NCBI RefSeq assembly: GCF_003576645.1
Contig: NC_044920.1
Location: 11,403,032-11,467,031 of the forward strand
From: Ipomoea triloba
Taxonomy: Eukaryota; Streptophyta; Magnoliopsida; Solanales; Convolvulaceae
Direction of reading: 5' to 3'
DNA length: 64,000 nt
The notes under the pieces are model-generated. The model did not search any database. It saw only the letters and a program-made list of their open reading frames with translations, and was not told the DNA's origin. Below are positions 22,508-34,414 of this stretch, one piece after another (position 1 is the stretch's first letter; each line of letters begins with the position of its first letter). Position numbers and translations under genes: made by a program.

Positions 22508-23811
22508 ATTGTCATGTCTTGCTTTCTTAGCTACTTCCTAATGCCTTCTCATCCTACAAAATTTAGAAATTAACACTCATGGTAATTGGTTTTGAGTAAC
22601 TAACATTCAAATAAATCACCATTGCATTCATATAAAATTCCTTGTCAAGATAATGGATTTCAAACATATAGGGTTAAGGATTTTCGAAAATTTCGCCATA
22701 GTTTCCCCTATATTTTGAACAATTCTAGCATAATAATATCAACAATATCATTCCATTATCACACACATGCACAATATCATCATAAGATAGTTCAATTTGA
22801 TAGTCAAATAAGAAGTCAACTACAAAAGTCAAGAATTTCAAAAAGTCAACTTCATCTTCTTCCCCAAATTCTAAAATTAGGGTTCGAAATTGAAAATTCA
22901 ATTTTTGCAATGTAGCATGTGGAAAGTCAAATTGATGGCATATAATAGTTCTACAACAAGTTTACACATCAATTCAAGCATCAATTTCATAAACTAGACA
23001 AGAAATTCAAGAAACCCATTTGCTCAACAATGGTGTTTACACTTTAAGCTCAAATATAAGTCTCAATCCATCAATGTAACTATCAATAATGAAAGCAAAC
23101 ATTAAAGGCTAGTTCTATGAAGCATTATAAACCAATTCAAACACTTAATAAATCATTCAAAAACATTCAAGGTAATGTAGGATAAAATTTCAACATTCAA
23201 GATCTTCCAAACTCATGGATATTCAAAATAATTGGTTAAAAGATAGGATTTTACCTTGATAGTGATGTTTTAACCTTCTTGAAGATGAAAATAAGTTACT
23301 ATGCTCAATCCTTAAGGTTTGGAGATTACCTTGCGTGGAGAAGAGAAGAAAAACTACGTTTTGGAGAGCAAAATGGCGTGGGGAGGCTGAAGGGGTACTT
23401 ATCTCGTGTTGATGGTTCCACGTGTGTCCACACGCGTGTGGACGCGCGTGTGAGCTTACTGTTTTGCTCACACACTGGTTGACACGCGTGTGACCGGGCG
23501 TGTGGGCTTACTGGATCGTTCCCACGCCGGTTTACATGCGTGTGACCATGCGTGTCACCCTGGTGCGTCATTTTTCTCGATTTTGCTCATTCCCGTCACA
23601 CCTATATCTGTGTTAGGCCTTTCCAAAGCATTTTACAGTCTCGAATCCTACAAATTAGTTTTCAAAAACATGGTACCAAATAGATTGTAACAAAACATTA
23701 AAACGAAAACATAAAAAAGAACATAAAAACAATTTATTAAATCTTGGGTTGCCTCCCAAGCAGCGCCACAGTTTACGTCTTTGGCTAGACGCATTATACC
23801 TTGTTCATTTT
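22508..23811 (-). other. D spacer between protease and ORF1, with triple palindrome units and post-pol motif
   Basis: No gene is supported. At 23741-23790 lies the GGGTTGCCTCCC...GTCTTTGGCTAGACG block (minus strand: the conserved post-pol motif). At 23418-23556 three ACGCGT or ATGCGT palindromic units occur in a row with TACTGGATCG-type spacers, like the LTR modules. The rest is AT-rich leader. Confidence 0.5.
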
Positions 23812-24705
23812 TCAACCATACTCCTTGGTAGTGGGTAGGAAACATTTTGGTACCCACGTGTTCTTCCACGTTAGCTTGTCATTTTTCCACTTCGGTTTTG
23901 ATTTATTCTTCGTTCTGACCATCGCCCTTACTTCTTCATCAGTCCCTTTCGTTCTTGCTTTGTCATCATTTGTGGCTTGTCCATCAAATCTCAAGGTTAT
24001 CTCCCCTAAGCTTACGTCAATGCGTGCGTGACAAGTAGCCAGAAATGGTCTTCCAAGAATTAAAGAACCATGGGGCTCTGTATCTCCCATCTTACAAACA
24101 ACAAAATCGACAGACACAAGAAATTTTCCTACTCTTACTAGAACGTCTTCCGCCAAGCCTTCCAGGTACCGTGTGGTCCCGTCAGCTAAACGTAGTGTCA
24201 GCCTTGTCGGTTTCAAACTTGGTAAGTTCAATTTTTCAAAAAGATTTGAAGACATTACATTAATTGAAGCTCCGAGATCGGCTAGAGCATTTTGAGGATC
24301 CATGTCCTGTATAGAACAAGGAATCAACAAAGCTCTAGGGTCGCCCTCCTTTCTAGGGTAACCCTCAGTCAAACAAGCCGAAGACTCTTGGCTTAAGCAA
24401 GTAAAAATATCACAATTTTCATCCTCAAATAACTCGTGGTATTCTTTGTTATTGTAAAACTTTTGGATAAAAGCATTAATTGTACCTTCTCGTGCCGCTT
24501 CTTTCTCCTTTGCATTCTTGGTTTTGTCTTGTGATAGCTTCTTTTCTTTGGGGCGTACTTCAGAAGTGGTTTTCTCATGGCTTTCCTTCATCGAAATTGT
24601 GCACGAAGCGCTCGCATTCTTTAATTCAAGATCGGGACTACAAGAGGTAGTCTCATCTCTCTTACCTCCCTCCTTACATTGGCATGTTCCGCATACAATA
24701 TCCAT
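23812..24705 (-). CDS. Element D aspartic protease region (Athila type)
   Basis: 297 codons open. The protease core is NALADLGASINVMSSNLFEKLNL, with the DLGAS active site that plant Athila/Tat proteases have in place of DSG/DTG. It is followed by the flap-like part (LADGTTRYLEGLAEDVLVRVGKF) and LILGRPFLATCHARIDV. The upstream 150 residues are Lys/Glu-rich linker. The frame ends soon after GEITLRFDGQ with about 45 charged residues, and the post-pol block comes straight afterwards, so RT, RNase H and integrase are absent. The frame is continuous with the gag part upstream apart from stops. Confidence 0.8.
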   Translation of the reverse strand: MDIVCGTCQCKEGGKRDETTSCSPDLELKNASASCTISMKESHEKTTSEVRPKEKKLSQDKTKNAKEKEAAREGTINAFIQKFYNNKEYHELFEDENCDIFTCLSQESSACLTEGYPRKEGDPRALLIPCSIQDMDPQNALADLGASINVMSSNLFEKLNLPSLKPTRLTLRLADGTTRYLEGLAEDVLVRVGKFLVSVDFVVCKMGDTEPHGSLILGRPFLATCHARIDVSLGEITLRFDGQATNDDKARTKGTDEEVRAMVRTKNKSKPKWKNDKLTWKNTWVPKCFLPTTKEYG

Positions 24706-25627
24706 CGGGTCACAATTTTCGTGCTTTTCTTCCTTGGCATCAATAGCATTGACTCTCTCCTATGGATTATTCTCTGTGTTACTAGGGAGTTGTCCGTAGT
24801 GTCTCTTAGACATCATCTTAAACATTTGTGAGATTTGATTCTCAATGGTCTTAAGTGTAGCTTTGGATTCTTGTCTGACACTAGAAATCTCTTGTTTGAT
24901 TTCCTAAGTGATCTCTTGTTTAAGATTTGCACAATCATTTTTCAATTCCATAATCGTCCTGGTAAGCCTTTCATCTACTTCACGGATATCATCCCTCCTC
25001 TGTTGAGTTAAGTCAATTTGAGAGTTGTATTGTGGCCTGAACTGGGTCATTTGACCTCCATTGCCTTGATTTTGATTGTACATCAATATGCCCTTGTCAT
25101 TTTGTCCATAAACAAGCTTGTTTCCATAATTGTATTGTCCTCGCGCTTGATATCCATCATTGTTATTCTATCCCTCACCCTGCTTCCAATTGTTATTTGT
25201 CCTTTGATTCTGTCCATAGGCATTGTAGTTGGAGTTCCTTTGATAGTCTATCGCCTCAACCTGTTTAGATGCAAACGGTGAAGTGCAAATGTTGGTATCA
25301 TGAGGTCCTCCACAGATGTTACAGTAAAGTGCCAAAGCCATACAAGGCTTGGGTTTTCCTTCCATTTTTTCTACCATGGCCTGTAGTTTCTTGATTTCGT
25401 GATTCATTGCCTATATTTTCGCCTCACTTGCCACATGGCTATTAACCACATACATGCCTCCATGCTCTCCTCGTCGGTCATTCCAACAAGAGGTATTCTT
25501 AGATATTCTCTCGATCAATTTTTCGGCTTCTGGCAAAGCTAAGGAGACAAAGGCACCGTTGGAGGATGAGTCAAGTAACATCTTTCCTTCATCGGTTAGC
25601 CCTCCGTAGAATGAACTAATCATTTCC
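24706..25627 (-). pseudogene. gag: Element D gag, C-terminal half
   Basis: Starting at the E insertion border (25627), the frame gives MISSFYGGLTDEGKMLLD, then after a TAG (25411-25413) a CNICGGPHDTNIC zinc-knuckle-like motif (C-x2-C-x3-H-x4-C), a Gln/Asn/Gly-rich part, and after another stop (25168-25170) the coiled coil QQRRDDIREVDERL down to 24904. All parts are in one frame with the protease. It is the continuation of 40269-41037. Confidence 0.8.
25623..25627. other. Probable target-site duplication of array E, left copy (TTTCC)
   Basis: TTTCC precedes the E LTR start at 25628; TGTCC follows its end at 40269-40273. One mismatch in five. Removing the array and one copy leaves the D gag frame continuous, which supports this border. 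Confidence 0.65.
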
Positions 25628-27297
25628 TGTAACACCCCCATTTCCATATCCAAAATTCTTACAACATATCTATTAAAATCATTAGTAATTAATAATATTG
25701 CGAAAGCTCAAACATCTAACCAAAAGAATATGGGTGTTACCGCCACGCTCAGGTATTTCACTTATATCTAAACGCTAAGCCTAAAACAACTACTAAAAAT
25801 AACCCATAACTTATACTAATACAATGAACTAAATACATTTCCTTTAAATACAACCTCTAGATTATCTAATAAAAATGAAACTCTAACCAACTATCTAGAA
25901 AGTGGCGAATCGCTCTCATAATCCATGCTCAGATGCACCTGAAATATACTCAAAGAGTATCCAAAGTTAGCGCAAAGCTAAGTAAGATTTAATTCACCTC
26001 CTAAAATAACTATTTACATACACATAGCACATTGGAACACAACTTGTAGATAATAATATGTATAAATGTGTACATTAAAATTATTGGAACATAAAGATGC
26101 AAATAAGCAATACTCACAATATTCTAAGTAATCACAGTTCTCCAAATATATTCAAGAATTCCAGAAGGGAGAATATGTGTAGTGTAGTGTTCTCCAAATA
26201 AGCAATACTCACAAAACCCATAATTTCTCAAAAATACTCATAATTCATAATTTCCAAATCAATATTTCTCATAATAGAAATTTTAGGAACATTTCAAAAG
26301 TAATATATCTTTCAAAATCACTGTTAATATATACATGTACATATACATGAAGGAACACCAATCTCAATACAATGGGCAGGGTCTTGTTTCATCAAGCCCT
26401 AGTGAACAATAATCTCTCTATTGAACACTACACAAAACATCCCATTCAATCTCAAATAATGGGCAGGGTCTTGTTTCATCAAGCCCTAGTGAACAATAAT
26501 CTCTCTATTGAACAATATACAAAATCGCATTCAATCTCAAATAATGGGCAGGGTCTTAATTAATAACCCTAGGATCTCTAAATAAAATTTCAGGCCAATC
26601 AGAGTTCAAAAAGTATTTTTCACAAATTTTTATTTCAAACTGCGCCAGTCATAATTTTCTCAAACAATGGCTACAATGAATAGAACCCTTATTTCTTAAT
26701 ACCATAAAATCACCATATAAATATATACCACACAAAATATATTTATACACAATTCACAACAGAAACTTAGGAAGAATAATATTTTTTTATTGAGAAAAAG
26801 AAATAATTTTGGTGATACTTACTCTAGAGCCAAAACTCCACTGCACCCACAAGAAATTCTTGATGATCCTTGTCTGCTAGTTTAAGACTAATTGATGATG
26901 AATAGGAGATTGATGATGAATAGGGAGGAGACTAGGGTTTTATTTGTTTGGGAGAGATGGGAATGGCGACACAGAGAGTAAAATATATGGAATTAGGGTT
27001 ATCTCAGAGAAGATAAGATAATATATATGTAGAAGGAAAATATAATTAGGATTAGGAATTTAATTATAAATATATGATGAGCATACATACATACTACAGA
27101 TGATATATATTAAGATTACTCAGATTGGGAAAATATTAGACTCAATATAATATTTATAAGATAATATGAATTGGGAAACTATAATATCATTAAAAATAAT
27201 ATTAATAAAATACCTTCAAAATAATTTTGGATCACATAATATATAAGAATAAATTCAAATAATTACGAACCATATTGTAAAATAACCGGGTATTACA
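25628..27297 (-). repeat. E LTR1, internally deleted and chimeric
   Basis: It lacks about 930 bp that LTR2 has between about 28830 and 29765; the join is near 26568. Left of about 26650 its variants match LTR4, right of it LTR2 and LTR3. Positions about 26370-26560 hold two and a half copies of an 88-bp unit beginning ATGGGCAGGGTCTTG. Confidence 0.8.
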
Positions 27298-27890
27298 ATC
27301 TATCCCCCTTAAAGGATGCTTCGTCCCCGAAGCATATCCATACGACAATGAAGAACAAGGTATACTCGATCAGTAAGGAACTCAATAGACTCAAACTTAG
27401 GTACAATGCACCGTAAAGACAAGGTATCACATTCTCCCCTGCTAAGAAATAAAGTTACGTCCCCGTAACTTTCATGCAAGTTCTTACCAAAGCTATATTG
27501 AGAAAAATAAGCACATTCACCATCAAGAAAAATAAGCAAATATGTAACCAAACAAAATCACTAAGTTTAAAAATATATCACAAATATCAAAATAATGCAC
27601 CATATTCAAATAATTATACAACAATATGCAAGGTCTCACATCCTCACCAACAGGTTTTCAAAATTTTATATTCCTAGTCAATTTTAATTCCAACATATAC
27701 CTAAGATATTANTATCACAAATATCAAAATAATGCACCATATTCAAATAATTATACAACAATATGCAAGGTCTCACATCCTCACCAACAGGTTTTCAAAA
27801 TTTTATATTCCTAGTCAATTTTAATTCCAACATATACCTAAGATATTAAAACATAGGCTCCCAAAGGTTCGAAATGCTCTGATACCAATT
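27298..27890 (-). other. E internal domain 1, containing an N and a 136-bp exact duplicate
   Basis: Bases 27576-27711 and 27713-27848 are identical and are separated by a single N at 27712. Without the second copy and the N the domain is 456 bp, the same as the other two. This looks like an unmerged contig overlap, not biology. Confidence 0.85.
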
Positions 27891-30494
27891 TGTAGCACCC
27901 CCATTTCCATATCCAAATTTCTTACAACATATCTATTAAAATCATTAGTAACTAATAATATTGCGAAAGCTCAAACATCTAACCAAAAGAATATGGGTGT
28001 TACCGCCACGCTCAGATATTTCTCTTATACCTAAACCCTAAGACTAAAGCAACTACTAAAAATAAACCATAACTTATACTAATACAATGAACTAAATACA
28101 TTTCTTTTAAATACAACCTCTATATTATCTAATAAAAATGAAACTCTAACCAACTATCTAGGAAGTGGCGAATCGCTCTCATAATCCATTCTCATGCAGA
28201 TGCACCTAAAATATACTCAAAGAGTATCCAAAGTTAGCGCAAATCTAAGTAAGATTTAATTCACCTCCTAAAATAACTATTTACATACACATATCACATT
28301 GGAGCACAACTTGTAGATAATAATATGTATAAATGTGTACATTAAAATTATTGGAACATAAAGATGCAAATAAACAATACTCACAATATTCTAAGTAATC
28401 ACAGTTCTCCAAATATATTCAAGAATTCCAAAAGGGAGAATATGTGTAGTGTAGTGTTCTCCAAATAAGCAATACTCACAAAACCCATAATTTCTCAAAA
28501 ATACTCATAATTCATAATTTCCAAACCAATATTTCTCATAATAGAAATTTTAGGAACATTTCAAAAGTAATATATCTTTCAAAACCACTGTTAATATATA
28601 CATGTACATATACATGGAGGAACACCAATCTCAATAAAATGGGCAGGGTCTTGTTTCATCAAGCCCTAGTGAACAATAATCTCTCTATTGAACACTACAC
28701 AAAATCCCATTTAATCTCAAATAATGGGCAGGGTCTTGTTTCATCAAGCCCTAGTGAACAATAATCTTTCTATTGAACAATACACAAAATCGCATTCAAT
28801 TTCAAATAATGGGCAGGGTCTTAATTAATAAGCCCTAGTGAACAGTAATAACTATACTAAACACTACGCATAAATCCCATTTAAGTGGAACAGAACTAAT
28901 ACCTTAAGTGTGCACACCCCCAATGGGTTTCCAAGTCCATTGGGTAGTAACTAGTCTTAGTAGTTATGATACATTTCTAATGACTACTACTTAACAATGT
29001 AAATAACCTAGTGGTAGACTCCGCTAACCACTCCTCAAAACAACAAAGTTAAAAGTTCTCTTGAGACATGATACGTTTCTACTGCTCACTCCACAACAAA
29101 CTGGGTTTTAACCCAAGTATCCAGAATTTCACCACAGGATACTACACAAACCTTAAAATTCATTAAGGGCATCACAACCCAACAAAGCATTTTATCCTTC
29201 ATCTTTATAAAGTTAGTAATAACAATATTTCTCATATGCCACTGCAAGATGGTAGATTTTCAAAATTCAATCACAAGCTTTGTAGCCAACTAAAACATAG
29301 ACTACTAATAACATTCACTTGAATTCCATATACAAATGTATGCATTTTTCAAAAATATTCCCATGCTTCCCATCAACATAATATTCAAACCTCTATAATC
29401 AACACATATGCACATAATCTCAAATAAACAACTTCTCAATGGCACAAATAATCAACAAAACACAAGAAACATAAACTGACAGAAATTTCAGAAATTATGA
29501 CCTTGATTGTAGATTTTTCTGAGGAAATTCGGGAGCATATTTTAACACACAATTTTCCAGATAGAAAGTATAGCAAGTCTATATTATACACAAAAATTTT
29601 CAGGCCAATCCAAGGTATAGAAGTATTTGTTTTGAATTTTTCCCCAACACTGCGCTTCACGGAAATTTAACTGACAGCACACTGCCACAACTTTACGAAA
29701 TTTTTCTAGAAATAATGAAGCATATCTGTAACAAAATAATTTTATATATATCAAATATCATAAGTCTAGGATCTCTAAATAAAATTTCAGGCCAATCAGA
29801 ATTCAAAAAGTATTTTGCACGAAATTTTATTTCAAACTGCGCCAGTCAGAATTTTCTCAAACAATGGCTACAATGAATAGAACCCTTATTTCTTAATACC
29901 ATAAAATCACCATATAAATATATACCACACAAAATATATTTATACACAATTCACAACAGAAACTTAGGAAGAATAATATTTTTTTATTGAGAAAAAGAAA
30001 TAATTTTGGTGATACTTACTCTAGAGCCAAAACTCCACTGCACCCACAAGAAATTCTTGATGATCCTTGTCTGCTAGTTTAAGACTAATTGATGATGAAT
30101 AGGAGATTGATGATGAATAGGGAGGAGACTAGGGTTTTATTTGTTTGGGAGAGATGGGAATGGCGACACAGAGAGTAAAATATATGGAATTAGGGTTATC
30201 TCAGAGAAGATAAGATAATATATATGTAGAAGGAAAATATAATTAGGATTAGGAATTTAATTATAAATATATGATGAGCATACATACATACTACAGATGA
30301 TATATATTAAGATTACTCAGATTGGGAAAATATTAGACTCAATATAATATTTATAAGATAATATGAATTGGGAAACTATAATATCATTAAAAATAATATT
30401 AATAAAATACCTTCAAAATAATTTTGGATCACATAATATATAAGAATAAATTCAAATAATTACGAACCATATTGTAAAATAACCGGGTATTACA
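27891..30494 (-). repeat. E LTR2 (complete)
   Basis: 2604 bp. By eye it is identical, or almost so, to LTR3 3060 bp further on. It contains the 88-bp sub-repeat at about 28640-28830 and, near 28920-29160, CCAATGGG-type palindromic text. No gene. Confidence 0.85.
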
Positions 30495-30950
30495 ATCTAT
30501 CCCCCTTAAAGGATGCTTCGTCCCCGAAGCATATCCATACGACAATGAAGAACAAGGTATACTCGATCAGTAAGGAACTCAATAGACTCAAACTTAGGTA
30601 CAATGCACCGTAAAGACAAGGTATCACATTCTCCCCTGCTAAGAAATAAAGTTACGTCCCCGTAACTTTCATGCAAGTTCTTACCAAAGCTATATTGAGA
30701 AAAATAAGCACATTCACCATCAAGAAAAATAAGCAAATATGTAACCAAACAAAATCACTAAGTTTAAAAATATATCACAAATATCAAAATAATGCACCAT
30801 ATTCAAATAATTATACAACAATATGCAAGGTCTCACATCCTCACCAACAGGTTTTCAAAATTTTATATTCCTAGTCAATTTTAATTCCAACATATACCTA
30901 AGATATTAAAACATAGGCTCCCAAAGGTTCGAAATGCTCTGATACCAATT
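30495..30950 (-). other. E internal domain 2 with polypurine tract, hairpin, primer site and an 80-codon frame
   Basis: The polypurine tract is AAGGGGGATAGAT on the minus strand next to LTR2. A hairpin with an 8-bp stem (30513-30520 with 30525-30532, loop GGGA) is 2 nt from it. The primer site for initiator tRNA-Met borders LTR3. A frame of 80 codons (30748-30506, minus) is present in all three internal copies but overlaps the hairpin and resembles nothing I know; I treat it as probably chance. The domain is too small for gag. Confidence 0.65.
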
Positions 30951-33554
30951 TGTAGCACCCCCATTTCCATATCCAAATTTCTTACAACATATCTATTAAA
31001 ATCATTAGTAACTAATAATATTGCGAAAGCTCAAACATCTAACCAAAAGAATATGGGTGTTACCGCCACGCTCAGATATTTCTCTTATACCTAAACCCTA
31101 AGACTAAAGCAACTACTAAAAATAAACCATAACTTATACTAATACAATGAACTAAATACATTTCTTTTAAATACAACCTCTATATTATCTAATAAAAATG
31201 AAACTCTAACCAACTATCTAGGAAGTGGCGAATCGCTCTCATAATCCATTCTCATGCAGATGCACCTAAAATATACTCAAAGAGTATCCAAAGTTAGCGC
31301 AAATCTAAGTAAGATTTAATTCACCTCCTAAAATAACTATTTACATACACATATCACATTGGAGCACAACTTGTAGATAATAATATGTATAAATGTGTAC
31401 ATTAAAATTATTGGAACATAAAGATGCAAATAAACAATACTCACAATATTCTAAGTAATCACAGTTCTCCAAATATATTCAAGAATTCCAAAAGGGAGAA
31501 TATGTGTAGTGTAGTGTTCTCCAAATAAGCAATACTCACAAAACCCATAATTTCTCAAAAATACTCATAATTCATAATTTCCAAACCAATATTTCTCATA
31601 ATAGAAATTTTAGGAACATTTCAAAAGTAATATATCTTTCAAAACCACTGTTAATATATACATGTACATATACATGGAGGAACACCAATCTCAATAAAAT
31701 GGGCAGGGTCTTGTTTCATCAAGCCCTAGTGAACAATAATCTCTCTATTGAACACTACACAAAATCCCATTTAATCTCAAATAATGGGCAGGGTCTTGTT
31801 TCATCAAGCCCTAGTGAACAATAATCTTTCTATTGAACAATACACAAAATCGCATTCAATTTCAAATAATGGGCAGGGTCTTAATTAATAAGCCCTAGTG
31901 AACAGTAATAACTATACTAAACACTACGCATAAATCCCATTTAAGTGGAACAGAACTAATACCTTAAGTGTGCACACCCCCAATGGGTTTCCAAGTCCAT
32001 TGGGTAGTAACTAGTCTTAGTAGTTATGATACATTTCTAATGACTACTACTTAACAATGTAAATAACCTAGTGGTAGACTCCGCTAACCACTCCTCAAAA
32101 CAACAAAGTTAAAAGTTCTCTTGAGACATGATACGTTTCTACTGCTCACTCCACAACAAACTGGGTTTTAACCCAAGTATCCAGAATTTCACCACAGGAT
32201 ACTACACAAACCTTAAAATTCATTAAGGGCATCACAACCCAACAAAGCATTTTATCCTTCATCTTTATAAAGTTAGTAATAACAATATTTCTCATATGCC
32301 ACTGCAAGATGGTAGATTTTCAAAATTCAATCACAAGCTTTGTAGCCAACTAAAACATAGACTACTAATAACATTCACTTGAATTCCATATACAAATGTA
32401 TGCATTTTTCAAAAATATTCCCATGCTTCCCATCAACATAATATTCAAACCTCTATAATCAACACATATGCACATAATCTCAAATAAACAACTTCTCAAT
32501 GGCACAAATAATCAACAAAACACAAGAAACATAAACTGACAGAAATTTCAGAAATTATGACCTTGATTGTAGATTTTTCTGAGGAAATTCGGGAGCATAT
32601 TTTAACACACAATTTTCCAGATAGAAAGTATAGCAAGTCTATATTATACACAAAAATTTTCAGGCCAATCCAAGGTATAGAAGTATTTGTTTTGAATTTT
32701 TCCCCAACACTGCGCTTCACGGAAATTTAACTGACAGCACACTGCCACAACTTTACGAAATTTTTCTAGAAATAATGAAGCATATCTGTAACAAAATAAT
32801 TTTATATATATCAAATATCATAAGTCTAGGATCTCTAAATAAAATTTCAGGCCAATCAGAATTCAAAAAGTATTTTGCACGAAATTTTATTTCAAACTGC
32901 GCCAGTCAGAATTTTCTCAAACAATGGCTACAATGAATAGAACCCTTATTTCTTAATACCATAAAATCACCATATAAATATATACCACACAAAATATATT
33001 TATACACAATTCACAACAGAAACTTAGGAAGAATAATATTTTTTTATTGAGAAAAAGAAATAATTTTGGTGATACTTACTCTAGAGCCAAAACTCCACTG
33101 CACCCACAAGAAATTCTTGATGATCCTTGTCTGCTAGTTTAAGACTAATTGATGATGAATAGGAGATTGATGATGAATAGGGAGGAGACTAGGGTTTTAT
33201 TTGTTTGGGAGAGATGGGAATGGCGACACAGAGAGTAAAATATATGGAATTAGGGTTATCTCAGAGAAGATAAGATAATATATATGTAGAAGGAAAATAT
33301 AATTAGGATTAGGAATTTAATTATAAATATATGATGAGCATACATACATACTACAGATGATATATATTAAGATTACTCAGATTGGGAAAATATTAGACTC
33401 AATATAATATTTATAAGATAATATGAATTGGGAAACTATAATATCATTAAAAATAATATTAATAAAATACCTTCAAAATAATTTTGGATCACATAATATA
33501 TAAGAATAAATTCAAATAATTACGAACCATATTGTAAAATAACCGGGTATTACA
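30951..33554 (-). repeat. E LTR3 (complete)
   Basis: 2604 bp, with no difference from LTR2 that I could find by reading. Followed by internal domain 3 (33555-34010), whose end carries the first differences from domain 2 (near 33874, 33909 and 33947). Confidence 0.85.
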
Positions 33555-34010
33555 ATCTATCCCCCTTAAAGGATGCTTCGTCCCCGAAGCATATCCATAC
33601 GACAATGAAGAACAAGGTATACTCGATCAGTAAGGAACTCAATAGACTCAAACTTAGGTACAATGCACCGTAAAGACAAGGTATCACATTCTCCCCTGCT
33701 AAGAAATAAAGTTACGTCCCCGTAACTTTCATGCAAGTTCTTACCAAAGCTATATTGAGAAAAATAAGCACATTCACCATCAAGAAAAATAAGCAAATAT
33801 GTAACCAAACAAAATCACTAAGTTTAAAAATATATCACAAATATCAAAATAATGCACCATATTCAAATAATTATGCAACAATATGCAAGGTCTCACATCC
33901 TCACCAACGGGTTTTCAAAATTTTATATTCCTAGTCAATTTTAATTACAACATATACCTAAGATATTAAAACATAGGCTCCCAAAGATTCGAACTGCTCT
34001 GATACCAATT
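33555..34010 (-). other. E internal domain 3
   Basis: 456 bp with the same polypurine tract, hairpin and initiator tRNA-Met primer site as domain 2. Its last 140 bp differ from domains 1 and 2 at several bases, so this end belongs to the older outer element. Confidence 0.75.
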
Positions 34011-34414
34011 TGTAACACCCCCATTTCCATATCCAAAATTCTTACAACATATCTATTAAAGTCATTAGTAATTAATAATATTACAGAAGCTCAAACATCT
34101 AACCAAAAGAATATGGGTGTTACCGCAACGCTCAGGTATTTCTCTTATACCTAAACGCTAAGGCTAAAAAAACTACTAAAAATAACCCATAACTTATACT
34201 AATACAATGAACTAAATACATTTCTTTTAAATACAACCTCTTGATTATCTAATAAAAATGAAACTCTAACCAACTATCTAGGAAGTGGCGAATTGCTCTC
34301 ATAATCCATGCTCATGCAGATGCACCTGAAATATACTCAAAGAGTATCCAAAGTTAGCGCAAAGCTAAGTAAGATTTAATTCACCTCATAAAATAAATAT
34401 TTACATACACATAG

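Noticed and set aside
26372..26563. Frame of 63 codons with a repeated peptide
   Set aside because: The peptide repeat only mirrors the 88-bp DNA sub-repeat in the E LTR.
28031..28042. CTAAACCCTAAG resembling plant telomere repeat
   Set aside because: A single partial unit inside an E LTR, not an array.
29436..29660. 74-codon frame in the E LTR (also 32496-32720)
   Set aside because: Inside an LTR, present twice only because LTR2 and LTR3 are near-identical copies, no motif.
30506..30748. 80-codon frame repeated in three E internal domains
   Set aside because: The copies are recent duplicates, so repetition is not independent support. It overlaps the hairpin and resembles no known protein; kept only as a note.
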